Positions 25,131 to 34,549 are shown, numbered from the stretch's first letter. The stretch: DNA of 64,000 bases from Candidatus Methanomethylophilaceae archaeon (GCA_017524805.1 JAFXUX010000023.1:1-64000), one strand, 5' to 3'. Made by a program: numbers and translations. Notes: generated from the letters alone by a model not told the origin.

Positions 25131-26060
25131 ATGGATAAGACAGAGAAGATTTGGCTCAACGGAAAGCTCGTCGACTGGGCGGACGCCAAGGTCCATGTCC
25201 TTGCGCATGCCCTCAATTACGGCACCGGCGTCTTCGAAGGCATCAGAGTCTATCAGACTCCCAAGGGGCCCGCAGTGTTCAGGCTTAAGGACCACGTCAG
25301 GAGGCTGGTCGACGGGTGCAAGATGATGGGCTTCAAGCTCGAGTTCGACGGCAAGGAATACGATGAGGCGGCCATCTGCAAGGCCATCAAAGATGTCGTC
25401 AGAGCCAACGGCGAAGCGGTCGATTACATCAAGCCATGCGTCTTCCTCAGCGGCGAGGAGACCGGGCTGAACCCCGTGAAGGTTCCCGTCTCTTTCGCTA
25501 TCACCTGCGTCCATATGGGCAACTACCTGGGCAAGGACGCCGACGCTGGCGCCAAGCTCATAACGTCCTCCTGGCAGAGGCCTGACAACCTGTGCGGGCC
25601 TGCCGGGGCAAAAGTCAACGGCGCTTACGTCACTTCCACGCTCGCCAAGAGGGAGGCGGTTTCTCAGGGAGCAAACGAAGCGGTCATGCTCAACTCCGTC
25701 GGGCATGTGGCCGAGTGCACCGGTGAGAACATCTTCATGTACCGCCACGGAAAGATCCTCACCCCCCAGGCCGCGGAATCCATACTCGAAGGGATAACCA
25801 GGGATTCCGTCATCAAGATCGCCAGGGAGATGGGGTACGAAGTCCTCGAGACCCAGATCTCCAGGTTCGAGCTCGTATCTTCGGACGAGGTTTGGATGAC
25901 CGGCACTGCGGCGGAGATCGCGCCTGTCACCAGCATCGACGGAAGGCCCATCGGCGGCGGCAAGATCGGCGACGTCTCCAAGAGAATCCATGCCAGATTC
26001 CATGACATCGCGACCGGCAAGGTTCCCGAGTACGAATCCTGGCTGGATTACGTCAACTGA
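25131..26060 (+). CDS. ilvE: Branched-chain amino acid aminotransferase
   Basis: 309 residues, fold-type IV PLP enzyme. Seen: KIWLNGKLVDWADAKVHVL at the start, HALNYGTGVFEGIRVY (substrate loop), the lysine-bearing segment CGPAGAKVNGAYVTSTLAKR near 158, AVMLNSVGHVAECTGENIF and VWMTGTAAEIAPVTSIDGR. It transfers the amino group from glutamate to branched-chain 2-oxoacids. GGTGGATCA before ATG is a good ribosome binding site. It is co-transcribed with the ACT-domain gene. Confidence 0.93.
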   Translation: MDKTEKIWLNGKLVDWADAKVHVLAHALNYGTGVFEGIRVYQTPKGPAVFRLKDHVRRLVDGCKMMGFKLEFDGKEYDEAAICKAIKDVVRANGEAVDYIKPCVFLSGEETGLNPVKVPVSFAITCVHMGNYLGKDADAGAKLITSSWQRPDNLCGPAGAKVNGAYVTSTLAKREAVSQGANEAVMLNSVGHVAECTGENIFMYRHGKILTPQAAESILEGITRDSVIKIAREMGYEVLETQISRFELVSSDEVWMTGTAAEIAPVTSIDGRPIGGGKIGDVSKRIHARFHDIATGKVPEYESWLDYVN

Positions 26061-26070
26061 AAATCATTTC

Positions 26071-26092
26071 CCGCCCTCCGGGGCGGTTTTTC
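26071..26092 (+). terminator. Intrinsic-type terminator after ilvE
   Basis: CCGCCC (26071-26076) pairs with GGGCGG (26081-26086), followed by TTTTTCTC. It lies between the convergent ilvE and GT4 genes and could serve both. Confidence 0.7.
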
Positions 26093-27202
26093 TCATTCCG
26101 GAAGGTCAGGTTCTACCGGCTTTCCGGATGCGATGTCTTCCAAGATTCTCTCGTATTTCGGGATGAATCTCTCGTAGGAATACGATTTGGCATGTTCCAG
26201 CGCCAGCTTTCCCATGCTCTCCCTCAGATCGCCATCGGAAAGCAGCCTGTTCATGGCTTCCGCCAGGGCCTTGGGATCTTTCGGGGGCACGGTTATCCCG
26301 CCTTTCCCGACGGTATCCGGCAATCCGTTGACGTCCGTGCAGACTATCGGCCTTCCGCGGGACATGAGCTCGATGGCGGCCAGGCCGAACGATTCGAACA
26401 GGGACGGCATCACGAACAGTTTGCAGCCGTCCATGAGGCGTTCCTTCTCGTCTTCCTCTACGAAACCGCGCATTTCAATCTTGTCTTGGAGCCCGAGGCG
26501 GGATATCTGCCTCTTCAAATTTTTGGTTTCAGGCCCTTTTCCGCATATTATGAGCTTGGAGTCGACGTCCTGCATGGCTTCGACCATGTACTTCAGGCCT
26601 TTCGTCTTCACCACGCGCCCTAGCGACAGGATATAATCCCCTTCGGGGGCGCAATTTGGTTCGGGGTCTTCCGAGAGGCAGCACGGGACGAAAGACGTCT
26701 TTTCCGCAGGCCATCCCCGCTCTATCGTCGCCGTCTGGACATGTCTGCTGACGCATACGACATGGCTGAACGAGGGCAGAACTTTCTTCATGAAGCGGCG
26801 GTCGTTGATTTCGGACGCTTTGGCAGCCATTCCGATCCCTTCCCCCCACATGTTATGGCAGGTGAACAGTTTCGGGCCGGAATATCTGCTCAGAGCTTTG
26901 TTCCAGGATGGGGCCCAGCGGTAGTTGTAGTTCACCACGTCGGCATCCAGGGATTCCAAGGCTTCCAAAACGCCCGGAGTGGAGACGAAAGGGGGGTTGT
27001 AGATGTTCAGATATGACGATTTCAAGCGCACGATGCGGTATCCGGAGGGATCAGTCTCCTCTTCTTCTGTGTCCGGGAGCCTGGACGTCAGTATGGTCAC
27101 GTCGTGTCCCATTTCCGCGAGGCGTTTTGCGATGTCGTCCATTCTGCGCTCTATCCCGCCTTTGTAGGGGAAGAAAAAAGGGTTCACATCAACGAATCTC
27201 AT
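26093..27202 (-). CDS. GT4-family glycosyltransferase
   Basis: 369 residues. The N-terminal FFFPYKGGIERRMDDIAKRL is the acceptor-side GG-x-E/x-R motif. LSLGRVVKTKGLKYMVEAM, IICGKGPE and the EX7E motif in FVMPSLFESFGLAAIELMSRG are donor-site hallmarks of GT4. ATG 27202 overlaps the upstream membrane-protein stop by 4 bp (ATGA). Its likely role is adding a sugar to a cell-surface lipid or glycan; donor unknown. Confidence 0.87.
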   Translation of the reverse strand: MRFVDVNPFFFPYKGGIERRMDDIAKRLAEMGHDVTILTSRLPDTEEEETDPSGYRIVRLKSSYLNIYNPPFVSTPGVLEALESLDADVVNYNYRWAPSWNKALSRYSGPKLFTCHNMWGEGIGMAAKASEINDRRFMKKVLPSFSHVVCVSRHVQTATIERGWPAEKTSFVPCCLSEDPEPNCAPEGDYILSLGRVVKTKGLKYMVEAMQDVDSKLIICGKGPETKNLKRQISRLGLQDKIEMRGFVEEDEKERLMDGCKLFVMPSLFESFGLAAIELMSRGRPIVCTDVNGLPDTVGKGGITVPPKDPKALAEAMNRLLSDGDLRESMGKLALEHAKSYSYERFIPKYERILEDIASGKPVEPDLPE

Positions 27203-27786
27203 GAAGCATCCCACCCGCTCTTTTTCTTGCGTACGTACGAAGCGATCAGGCTCAGTATTATCACGGCTATGATAAAGACGAGCGTCACTTTGAAGGCCAT
27301 CGGCCCGCTGAAATACGCGTAGAAGTAGCTTGTCGCCAATAGTATCGCGCCGTATTTGATTATGCACCCGATGACAATGTAGAAGGCGCATTTTTTGGGG
27401 TCCCACGAATCTATCATGGCGATGAACGCCCCGGCGAAGGGGATCATCGGCGCGATCCTATTGACCAGCAGCATCTTTTCGTCGCTGACCACCAAGAAAC
27501 CCACGTATTTGTCGACCGCCGATTTGATTTTCTTGGGGACGCGGATGCGTTTGACGATGAAATACAGCGAGAAAACACCTGCCAGCTCGGCGGCTATGGC
27601 CATGGCTATCAGCAGCACCCCATATAACGGGGTCGGATTGTAGTCGTAGCCGACGATGAAGAACAATTCGGGGAGGGCGGGGAATATCAACGCGTCTATG
27701 AGGAAAATCAGGAACACGCAGATCAGCAAGCCCGCGTCGCCGTAATCGCCGAACAGCCCATAGATGAAATCGGATACCACGCCCAT
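27199..27786 (-). CDS. Small VTT/DedA-like membrane protein
   Basis: 195 residues, about five helices. LFFIVGYDYNPTP and VNRIAPMIPFAGAFIAMID are reminiscent of the SNARE-associated/DedA fold, where a re-entrant loop carries a conserved arginine followed by prolines and glycines. DedA-type proteins are implicated in polyprenyl-phosphate or phospholipid flipping, which would suit a glycan locus. CCGGAGGAAACGAG precedes ATG 27786. The upstream GT4 frame formally runs 329 bp into this gene. Confidence 0.65.
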   Translation of the reverse strand: MGVVSDFIYGLFGDYGDAGLLICVFLIFLIDALIFPALPELFFIVGYDYNPTPLYGVLLIAMAIAAELAGVFSLYFIVKRIRVPKKIKSAVDKYVGFLVVSDEKMLLVNRIAPMIPFAGAFIAMIDSWDPKKCAFYIVIGCIIKYGAILLATSYFYAYFSGPMAFKVTLVFIIAVIILSLIASYVRKKKSGWDAS

Positions 27787-28909
27787 CTCGTTTCCTCCGG
27801 GCTTCTATGAGTTCAGAATAGAGTTTTTCCAGGCGCTCAGCGGTTTTGTCTTCGGAATTGTCCAGCGCGGTCGCCAAGGAATTGCGTCTCACTTCTTCGG
27901 ATGCGTCCAGGCATCTCTTTATGGCGTCGGCGCAGTCCTCTTCCCCGCTGAAAAGGAATCCGTTCTCTCCGTCGCGGATTATATCGTGGAATGCTCTGGC
28001 ATCGCAGCACGCCACGGGAAGCCCCGAAGCCATAGCTTCCAGCACCGAGAGCCCTTGGGTCTCGAATCTTGAAGCCGAAACCAGCATGTCGGATGCGGCA
28101 TAGGCATAGACGACGTTCTGGTTCTCTATGTAACCGGTGAAAACGACTTTGTCTTCCATGCCCAATTCTTTCGACAGATTCTTCAGATCCGGGCCGGCCG
28201 GGCCGTCGCCGACGATGAGAAGCATGGCGTCGACGTCTTTCATGGCCCTTATCACCATGTCGATGTTCTTTTCGTAGGAAAGACGGCCAACGGAAGCGAC
28301 TACCTTCCCCTCCAAACCGTGCTCCTTCCTGAATGCGGAGCCATCCACGCCGGGATGGAATCTTCCCACGTCGGTTCCGGTGGGGATGATCTCGGTCCTT
28401 TTCGGGGATGTCAGCGAAAGCAGCTCCTTCTCTATGCTGGGGCTGGGCACGATCAGCGCGTCGGTCCTTTTCACTATGGCGCGGATGTATTTCCAGGCGC
28501 ATTTCTTCACGAAACCTATGTCCAGTTTGACCGGGCAATAGAAATCCAGGACATCTCCGACCATGGTATGGAATGTCATCACGGAGGGTATGCCCAGCTG
28601 GCGGCTGTAAAGCAGCCCTCTGAGGGCCATGACAGCCACCCCGTGTATGTGAATGATGTCTATGCGCAGTTTTTCGAGCTTTCTGAGGGCTCTGGAAGGC
28701 ATTATCGGTATGAAATACCCGTCGTACGACTTGAATCTGATGGATTTAATGTAGATGACGCCTTCCAAGCGATCTTTCTCCCCCGGGTCCGGAGCCACTA
28801 TGAACACTTCGTGGCCCCTCTTCTCAAGGGTTCTCTTGGCGATGGAGACAGATGTGACTACCCCGTCCTTCGTCGGATAGTAGCTGTCCGTAATCATCGC
28901 TATGCGCAT
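27458..28909 (-). CDS. GT4-family glycosyltransferase, C-terminus overruns the next gene
   Basis: Starts MRIAMITDSYYPTKDGVVTS at 28909; the extra upstream codons are ignored because this is the canonical first strand. Later motifs include DIIHIHGVAV, IPTGTDVGRFHPG, VGRLSYEKNIDMVIRAMKDV, LLIVGDGP and SASRFETQGLSVLEAMASG (EX7E). It resembles diacylglycerol or mannosyl transferases of the PimB/MgtA kind. Homology ends about 27775 (SELIEARRKR). The frame then runs on out of phase through the VTT-like gene to a TAG at 27458, and that 105-codon tail is not protein-like. Confidence 0.82.
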   Translation of the reverse strand: MRIAMITDSYYPTKDGVVTSVSIAKRTLEKRGHEVFIVAPDPGEKDRLEGVIYIKSIRFKSYDGYFIPIMPSRALRKLEKLRIDIIHIHGVAVMALRGLLYSRQLGIPSVMTFHTMVGDVLDFYCPVKLDIGFVKKCAWKYIRAIVKRTDALIVPSPSIEKELLSLTSPKRTEIIPTGTDVGRFHPGVDGSAFRKEHGLEGKVVASVGRLSYEKNIDMVIRAMKDVDAMLLIVGDGPAGPDLKNLSKELGMEDKVVFTGYIENQNVVYAYAASDMLVSASRFETQGLSVLEAMASGLPVACCDARAFHDIIRDGENGFLFSGEEDCADAIKRCLDASEEVRRNSLATALDNSEDKTAERLEKLYSELIEARRKRDGRGIRFHLWAVRRLRRRGLADLRVPDFPHRRVDIPRPPRIVLHRRLRLQSDPVIWGAADSHGHSRRAGRCFLAVFHRQTHPRPQENQIGGRQIRGFLGGQRRKDAAGQ

Positions 28910-29022
28910 GCGCTCTGGATGCTGTGGTTTGATATAATGTTTCACCGCCCGCCCGCAGATGGTTGGGCCGATGGCAGGAGGCCAATCGATACGGTTTTAA
29001 TCTGATTCATTCTGTCTTGGGC

Positions 29023-29664
29023 ATGGTAAAACGGAACGCGGTGGCTGCGGTTTCATGCGCTCTTTCGGTGGCGGTGGCTGCGGTTTCATGCGCCAGAGGC
29101 GAATGGTTTTGGCTTGCGGTATCCGCTTTTTCCATATTCGCTCTGTTCTGCCATAAGGCATTCAGATCCGATAGGGGGCTTCGCGCCGGCCTATTGGCAT
29201 GGACTATAGTCCCGTCCGTCCTTCAGCTGGCGTTCATAGCCGCTGACGAGTGGTTTCTCCCGCTTTCGGATGGCACCATGGTTCTGTCAGGAATACCGTT
29301 GTTCGAGTATCTGTCGTCTCTGTCGATGTCCATCCAGAGCTTCGCGTCCGGATTCGCCGTCCTTGTGGCTGCCGATGCGGCCGGGCGTTTCACGATCGGG
29401 AAGGCATGGATGCTGGTGCTCTCGATGATGATTACGCTCGCTGTCTCTGCCGCGTTCATGTTCTATGAATACGGGTGGATGTACTTCCACGGATATCCGC
29501 TGGAAGGCTATCAGCTTCCGACCCGCGAGATCACGCATTGGGCGAACGGCCTCATAATGACCTTCTCCCTCGTCGCCGCAATATCCGGATTCCTGATGTT
29601 CGCGGCCGGATACTTCTATTTCAAAGGCGTTCCCAAAGAGTCTCTCACGGAGGAGGCGTTATGA
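29023..29664 (+). CDS. Multispanning membrane protein of unknown function
   Basis: 213 residues, about six helices, no family recognised. The first helix contains an 11-residue tandem repeat (AVAAVSCA twice). GFLMFAAGYFYFKG closes the last helix. Its stop overlaps the following membrane-protein start by 4 bp, so the two are co-translated and may form a complex. It is divergent from the GT4 gene at 28909, with about 110 bp between starts. Confidence 0.6.
   Translation: MVKRNAVAAVSCALSVAVAAVSCARGEWFWLAVSAFSIFALFCHKAFRSDRGLRAGLLAWTIVPSVLQLAFIAADEWFLPLSDGTMVLSGIPLFEYLSSLSMSIQSFASGFAVLVAADAAGRFTIGKAWMLVLSMMITLAVSAAFMFYEYGWMYFHGYPLEGYQLPTREITHWANGLIMTFSLVAAISGFLMFAAGYFYFKGVPKESLTEEAL
29038..29093 (+). 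repeat. 33-bp in-frame tandem duplication
   Basis: A 23-base unit (positions 29038-29060) recurs identically at 29071-29093, a period of 33 bases or 11 codons. It duplicates AVAAVSCA within the first membrane helix of the protein starting at 29023. Confidence 0.8.
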
Positions 29665-30296
29665 GGAAGGTCCCATACGATGAGCTGGCATGCGTTGCCG
29701 TGTTCGTCGCTATGCTGGTGCTCTGCCTTCACGCGTATCTCAACGGTTTCTGCCATGATTACGAGAGGAACACGGGGGTATTCTGCAGTTTCATATGCTT
29801 GCTTCCCGTGGCTTTCAAGCGCCTTGGGCTCCTAACTTTGCCTGCCCCGTTCACGATTCTGATACTCATAGCGATTGCCCTCCATGCCTTCGGGGTGCTG
29901 TACTTCTCCTATGATGAGCTGTATTTCTACGACAACATCACGCATTCCCTGTCTTCGGCCGTCGTCACCGCCTGCGTTTTCCTGACTATGCTGTGCTACC
30001 ACGTGATGAGCTCGAAGGTTGATTTCGCCGGGAGATCGCTGGCGATTTCCGTGGCGCTGATAATGGTCGGATTCAGCGTTTACTGGGAGCTCTTGGAGTA
30101 TGCCGTGGACACGATAACTGGCATCAATATGCAGTACAGCCCGATGGACACCATGCGCGACATGATCTGCAACACATTGGCATCGTTGGTCGCGTCCGTG
30201 CTGCTGCATCGCTATGCCGAGCATCATACGCCCGAGGCGGTGGTCCAGTCTCTGAATCTCCATCCAGCCCTCCGCAGATTCATTTCCAACCGCTGA
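29661..30296 (+). CDS. DUF2238/YjdF-like membrane protein
   Basis: 211 residues, six or so helices. DELYFYDNITHSLSS near 90, then YWELLEYAVDTITG and SPMDTMRDMICNTLAS, match the spacing of the conserved yD-x-x-x-H, E-x-x-E and D-T-x-x-D-M residues of YjdF-type proteins. The conserved acidic residues and histidine in the membrane suggest metal binding or a membrane hydrolase, but the biochemical role of the family is unknown to me. It overlaps the preceding gene by 4 bp. Confidence 0.6.
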   Translation: MRKVPYDELACVAVFVAMLVLCLHAYLNGFCHDYERNTGVFCSFICLLPVAFKRLGLLTLPAPFTILILIAIALHAFGVLYFSYDELYFYDNITHSLSSAVVTACVFLTMLCYHVMSSKVDFAGRSLAISVALIMVGFSVYWELLEYAVDTITGINMQYSPMDTMRDMICNTLASLVASVLLHRYAEHHTPEAVVQSLNLHPALRRFISNR

Positions 30297-30399
30297 GGCC
30301 TCTGCGCGGTTGTTAAATAGTATCAGCAAATTGGGGCATTGCTTTACGAGGCCCGATGAATAATGACGGTGCGTTGAGCGCCAGAATGAGGTAGTAATC

Positions 30400-30765
30400 A
30401 TGTCTATATACGTTAAATTTGACACGCCAAAGGAGCTTTCTGACAAAGCCTACACCCTCGCGGAGTCCGCGAAGGACAGCGGAAAGGTCAAGAAAGGGAC
30501 CAACGAAGTCACTAAGGTCGTCGAGCGCGGAGCCGCGTCCATGGTCATCATGGCCACCGACGTCGAGCCCCCGGAAATCCTCGCCCACATCCCCGCTCTG
30601 TGCGAGGAGAGGAACGTCCCCTACGTCTACGTCCCCAGCAAGGCCGAGCTCGGAAAGGCCATCGGACTCAACAAGCCTGCCGCATCCGTCGCCATCATGG
30701 ACGTCGGAAAGGGAAAGGCAATCTGCGAAGAGATCGCCCAGGCAGTGAAAGCCCTCAAGAACTGA
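30400..30765 (+). CDS. rpl7ae: Ribosomal protein L7Ae (K-turn binding)
   Basis: 121 residues. It has KVKKGTNEVTKVVERGAA, the RNA-binding loop conserved in L7Ae, and VPYVYVPSKAELGKAIGL. It binds kink-turns in 23S rRNA and in box C/D and H/ACA guide RNAs and RNase P. TATA-like GTTAAATAG lies near 30311. It leads the conserved archaeal cluster L7Ae, S28e, L24e, Ndk, aIF5B. Confidence 0.96.
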   Translation: MSIYVKFDTPKELSDKAYTLAESAKDSGKVKKGTNEVTKVVERGAASMVIMATDVEPPEILAHIPALCEERNVPYVYVPSKAELGKAIGLNKPAASVAIMDVGKGKAICEEIAQAVKALKN

Positions 30766-30775
30766 GGTGAGCTGA

Positions 30776-30988
30776 ATGGTCGACACTGACAGCATCCCTT
30801 CCGAGGTCGTAGAGATCATCGGCAGGACCGGGATGACCGGAGAGGCCACCCAGGTCAAAGTCCGTGTCCTCGACGGCCGCGACAAAGGAAGGATCATCAC
30901 CAGGAATATTATGGGCCCCGTCAGAATGGGAGACATCCTCATGCTCAGAGAGACTTCCAGAGAGGCCAGAAAGCTTGGAATGAGGTGA
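30776..30988 (+). CDS. rps28e: Ribosomal protein S28e
   Basis: 70 residues, full length. [20 protein letters not shown] and [20 protein letters not shown] are the family core, and the end is REARKLGMR. It is 10 bp behind L7Ae with GAGGTGAGCTGA as ribosome binding site. Confidence 0.96.
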   Translation: MVDTDSIPSEVVEIIGRTGMTGEATQVKVRVLDGRDKGRIITRNIMGPVRMGDILMLRETSREARKLGMR

Positions 30989-30993
30989 TTCCA

Positions 30994-31215
30994 ATGGTAG
31001 ACACGTCCAAAGTCTGCTCCTTCTGCGGAGCCTACATCGAGCCCGGAACCGGTAAGATGTACGTCAAAAAAGACGGAACCGTCCTTCTCTTCGACAAAAA
31101 CAAGTGCTACAAGAACATGATCCAGCTCAAGAGGGTCGCCAGGACCACCGAGTGGACCAAGAAGGCCGCCGAAGAGAAAGCCGCGAGGCTCAGATCCGCC
31201 GAGAAGAAGGAGTGA
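30994..31215 (+). CDS. rpl24e: Ribosomal protein L24e
   Basis: 73 residues. The zinc finger [20 protein letters not shown], with the second cysteine pair reduced (a C in KNKCYKN), and [10 protein letters not shown] mark L24e. ATG 30994 is preceded by GAGGTGATTCC; an earlier in-frame ATG at 30988 would overlap the S28e stop and lacks a proper site. Confidence 0.95.
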   Translation: MVDTSKVCSFCGAYIEPGTGKMYVKKDGTVLLFDKNKCYKNMIQLKRVARTTEWTKKAAEEKAARLRSAEKKE

Positions 31216-31219
31216 TCCC

Positions 31220-31675
31220 ATGGCCATGGAACAGACTTATCTCATGGTCAAGCCCGACGGAGTCCAGCGCGGGCTCTGCGGGGAGATCCTCTCCCGCTTC
31301 GAGAAGAAAGGCCTCAAAATCGTCGCCGTGAAGCTCATGGTCATCTCCAAGGAGACCGCCGAGAAGCACTACGCCGAGCACAAAGGCAAGCCCTTCTTCC
31401 CCTCGCTCATCAACTACATCACCTCCGGGCCCGTATTCGCTATGGTCCTCGAGGGTGAGGACGCCGTCGCGATCTGCAGGAACCTCATGGGCAAGACCAA
31501 GCCCAGCGAGTCTGCTCCCGGAACCATCCGCGGCGACTACGCCATGGTCACCGGATGCAACATCATCCACGGATCGGATTCCACCGACTCCGCCAAGAGG
31601 GAGATCTCCATCTTCTTCAAGCCTGAGGAGCTCGTCTCCTACGACAGGACCATGGACAAGTGGATCTACGAGTGA
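31220..31675 (+). CDS. ndk: Nucleoside diphosphate kinase
   Basis: 151 residues. [18 protein letters not shown] at the start, the catalytic histidine in [21 protein letters not shown] near 115-125 and [10 protein letters not shown] close to the end. It balances NTP pools. The gap to L24e is 4 bp. A second ATG six bases later is an alternative start. Confidence 0.96.
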   Translation: MAMEQTYLMVKPDGVQRGLCGEILSRFEKKGLKIVAVKLMVISKETAEKHYAEHKGKPFFPSLINYITSGPVFAMVLEGEDAVAICRNLMGKTKPSESAPGTIRGDYAMVTGCNIIHGSDSTDSAKREISIFFKPEELVSYDRTMDKWIYE

Positions 31676-31823
31676 GATCCCTTCCCACAAACGTTTATCT
31701 TACTCCGGGGAGAAATCCCCGGTATTTCCGGTAACTTCTGCGGCCAGCCATACTCTTGCCGCATGGAGAGGCCAAAAAATACTATCAATCTAAACTGCCA
31801 TCCAGTGGCATCCAGGTGATCTA

Positions 31824-33572
31824 ATGGCTATAAGGCAACCCGTCGTCAGCGTTCTCGGCCATGTTGACCATGGCAAAACCAAACTTCTCGACCGCATCAG
31901 AGGGACGTCCGTCCAGGCGAGGGAGGCGGGAGCCATAACGCAGCACATCGGGGCCACCGAGGTGCCTATAGACCACATTTACAAGGTATGCGGGAAGCTC
32001 ATAGGGAACAAGAAGTTCAACGTCCCCGGGCTCCTTTTCATCGATACGCCCGGGCACCATTCCTTCGTCACCCTCCGCGCCAGAGGCGGTTCCCTGGCGG
32101 ATCTTGCCGTCCTGGTCATAGACATCAGGGAAGGAATAATGCCCCAGACCATCGAGTCTATACGCATTCTGAAGCAGTACAAGACGCCGTTCGTCATCGC
32201 CTTGAACAAAGTCGACACGATCCAGGGCTGGACCAGCGAGGATGGCAGGCCGTTCGTCCTTTCGGAGAGGGCACAGCAGGAGCATACCCTCGAGATGTTC
32301 AACGAGAAGCTGTACAACGTCATCGCCCAGCTCGCCGAGAACGGGATCTCAGCCGACAGATACGACAGGATAGAGGATTTCACCAAGGCCGTCGCTCTCG
32401 TGCCCATAAGCGCGAAGGAAGGGGAAGGGGTGCCGGATCTGCTCCTGGTTCTGATCGGACTGGCCCAGCGCTTCCTGGAAAGCCAGCTGGAGAAAGGAGA
32501 AGGCCCTGGCAGAGGCACCATATTGGAGATCAAAGAGGAGCGCGGGCTCGGCAAGACCCTCGATCTGATCCTTTATTCCGGGACCCTGAAGAAAGGTGAC
32601 ACTGTCGCCATCGGAACGCACGGCGAGCCTTTGGTGACCAAGATCAGGGCAATCCTGAAGCCCAAGCCCTTGGATGAGATACGCGATCCCCGCGACAGGT
32701 TCGATTCCGTGAAGGAGCTCCACGCCGCCGCGGGAGTCAAAATATCCTGCCAGAGCTGCGAGGGAGTGATCGCCGGCGCGCCGATATTGGTGGTCAAGAA
32801 CGCCAACGACCCGGCCATAAGCGGCATCAAAGAAGAGCTCAGCATGAAGATCGAGACTCAGGAAAGCGGCATAATGATCAAAGCCGACGCCATTGGTTCT
32901 TTGGAGGCCCTCGCATTCGAGGCTAAGGCCAACGGCATCCCGATCAGGAAATACGGGGTGGGCGAGATCACCCGCAGGGACATCGTCGAGACTGCGTACG
33001 GCGACAAGAAGAACAGCGTCATCCTGGGTTTCAACGTCTCTGTCTCCAAGGATGCCGAATCCGAGATCCTGAACCATCCGGAAGTCGAGGTCAAGACCAA
33101 CCAGATCATCTACCAGCTCATAGACGATTATCTGGAGTGGGTCGAGGACAGCAAGAAGAAGAGCGAGACCGACAAGAGGTCCGAGTTCTCGTTCCCCGCC
33201 AAGATCCTGCTCCTTCCGAACTGCACCTTCCGCGCCAGCAAACCCGCCATAGTCGGGGTCAGAGTGCTGGCCGGCAAGATCAGGCCCGGAGAGAATCTGA
33301 TAGGCGCCGACGGCCGCGACGCAGGGAAGATCAAGAGCATACATTCCGGCGAGGACACGCTCAAAGAGGCGTCCCAGGGCGAGGAGATTGCGCTGGGCAT
33401 AGAAGGCGTGGTCGCCGGCAGGCAGATCAACGAAGGCGACATACTTTACATCGATCTTTTGGAGTCGGGATACAAGCAGTTCCCGAGCATAGACCTCAAC
33501 GAAGATGAGAAGATTGCCCTTGAGGAGACGGTCGCCATCAAGAGGAAGACCGACAATTTCTGGGGAATGTGA
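31824..33572 (+). CDS. infB: Translation initiation factor aIF5B (IF-2-like GTPase)
   Basis: 582 residues. G1 [12 protein letters not shown] at about 12, switch II DTPGHHSF near 76, G4 NKVD near 130, and the four-domain architecture of aIF5B, ending SGYKQFPSIDLNEDEKIALEE and VAIKRKTDNFWGM. It promotes subunit joining with initiator tRNA. GTGATCTA before ATG is the usual ribosome binding site. Nearly 150 bp separate it from ndk, including ATAC-rich sequence that may hold its own promoter. Confidence 0.97.
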   Translation: MAIRQPVVSVLGHVDHGKTKLLDRIRGTSVQAREAGAITQHIGATEVPIDHIYKVCGKLIGNKKFNVPGLLFIDTPGHHSFVTLRARGGSLADLAVLVIDIREGIMPQTIESIRILKQYKTPFVIALNKVDTIQGWTSEDGRPFVLSERAQQEHTLEMFNEKLYNVIAQLAENGISADRYDRIEDFTKAVALVPISAKEGEGVPDLLLVLIGLAQRFLESQLEKGEGPGRGTILEIKEERGLGKTLDLILYSGTLKKGDTVAIGTHGEPLVTKIRAILKPKPLDEIRDPRDRFDSVKELHAAAGVKISCQSCEGVIAGAPILVVKNANDPAISGIKEELSMKIETQESGIMIKADAIGSLEALAFEAKANGIPIRKYGVGEITRRDIVETAYGDKKNSVILGFNVSVSKDAESEILNHPEVEVKTNQIIYQLIDDYLEWVEDSKKKSETDKRSEFSFPAKILLLPNCTFRASKPAIVGVRVLAGKIRPGENLIGADGRDAGKIKSIHSGEDTLKEASQGEEIALGIEGVVAGRQINEGDILYIDLLESGYKQFPSIDLNEDEKIALEETVAIKRKTDNFWGM

Positions 33573-33595
33573 TCCCCAGACCTTACTATGGGCGC

Positions 33596-34372
33596 TCAAT
33601 ATCTCGATCGGCGCTTCTCACCGGGATACAATCCGTAATAATCTATGCCTTTGACTTTGGCGTAGAATTTCGCCATGAACTTGCCGAATCCCCACATCTG
33701 GTGGAACGTCCTGATGACTACGTTCTCGTCCAGATGGCTGTCGCCTTCATCCCTGGATTCGAATGTGTATTCCACCTTCGCGATCTTGAGCTTGCGGTCG
33801 CTGTATTTCAGCAGATCCGCCAGGACCTTCCAGCCTTTCAGCTCCATCTCGTCCCAATGATCCTCGATTTCGGGCTTGAAGACGTCAGTGCGCCCTCCGA
33901 TGAGGCCGCTCATAAGATCCGTGGTGGTCTGCTTCCCATGGAATTTCAGCGTGAGGGAGTACCAAATGTTGAATATCCATGATCCCAAGCCGCGTTTGAA
34001 GCCCATGATCATGCGGTTGGTCCTCGTTCCGACAACCAGATCGCACCCTGATTCCAGTTTTTCGTAGATCGGGCCGACAGTCGATATGGGGTGCTGGAAG
34101 TCGCAGTCCATGTTTATGAAGTAATCCGTGCCGCAGATGAGAATCCCCTGCATGACGGCCGCGGCCAATCCGCGCTCGTTAGGGTCCCTGACGAAGAATC
34201 TGACCATGGGGTCGCCCATACTCTTTATGAGCTCCCTGCTGTCGTCCTTGGAGTTGTCGTCCATGAAGAGGATGCGGAAATCCGGATAGGATTCGCGGAG
34301 AGCTTTGGCCATCTTAACGATGTTTTTCTCCTCATCGTATGTGGGTATAACTATCGTGCAGGTGCCAGGCAT
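33596..34372 (-). CDS. GT2 glycosyltransferase, dolichyl-phosphate mannose synthase-like
   Basis: 258 residues, no C-terminal membrane domain. TIVIPTYDEEKNIVKMAKAL, LFMDDNSKDDS, NERGLAAAVMQGI and NMDCDFQHP (the D-x-D site) are DPM1/GT2 motifs. It should charge a polyprenyl phosphate with a sugar for surface glycosylation. TATA-like AATTTATATTCC near 34407-34417 gives a leader of about 10 bases. It lies between, but opposite to, translation genes. Confidence 0.85.
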   Translation of the reverse strand: MPGTCTIVIPTYDEEKNIVKMAKALRESYPDFRILFMDDNSKDDSRELIKSMGDPMVRFFVRDPNERGLAAAVMQGILICGTDYFINMDCDFQHPISTVGPIYEKLESGCDLVVGTRTNRMIMGFKRGLGSWIFNIWYSLTLKFHGKQTTTDLMSGLIGGRTDVFKPEIEDHWDEMELKGWKVLADLLKYSDRKLKIAKVEYTFESRDEGDSHLDENVVIRTFHQMWGFGKFMAKFYAKVKGIDYYGLYPGEKRRSRY

Positions 34373-34549
34373 CCGTTCATCTCTTTGTCGGCGGTTAGGT
34401 AGAGGGAATATAAATTAGGTTCTCGCTCAACCGCCGGCGAAAAGTCTGTCCGAGGTCAGAAAACATTTGTTTCAAGGGGTTTCGATGCCGTCAATCCAAG
34501 CCAATATTTATTAATGACATGCCATTAACTCCGCTTCACAGGTGTTCAA

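Noticed and set aside
27458-27460. TAG ending the overextended GT4 frame
   Set aside because: The frame is already non-protein-like there, so this TAG says nothing about readthrough.
32349-33599. 416-codon minus-strand frame opposite aIF5B
   Set aside because: Shadow of a conserved gene; GC-rich codon use keeps antisense frames open in this genome.
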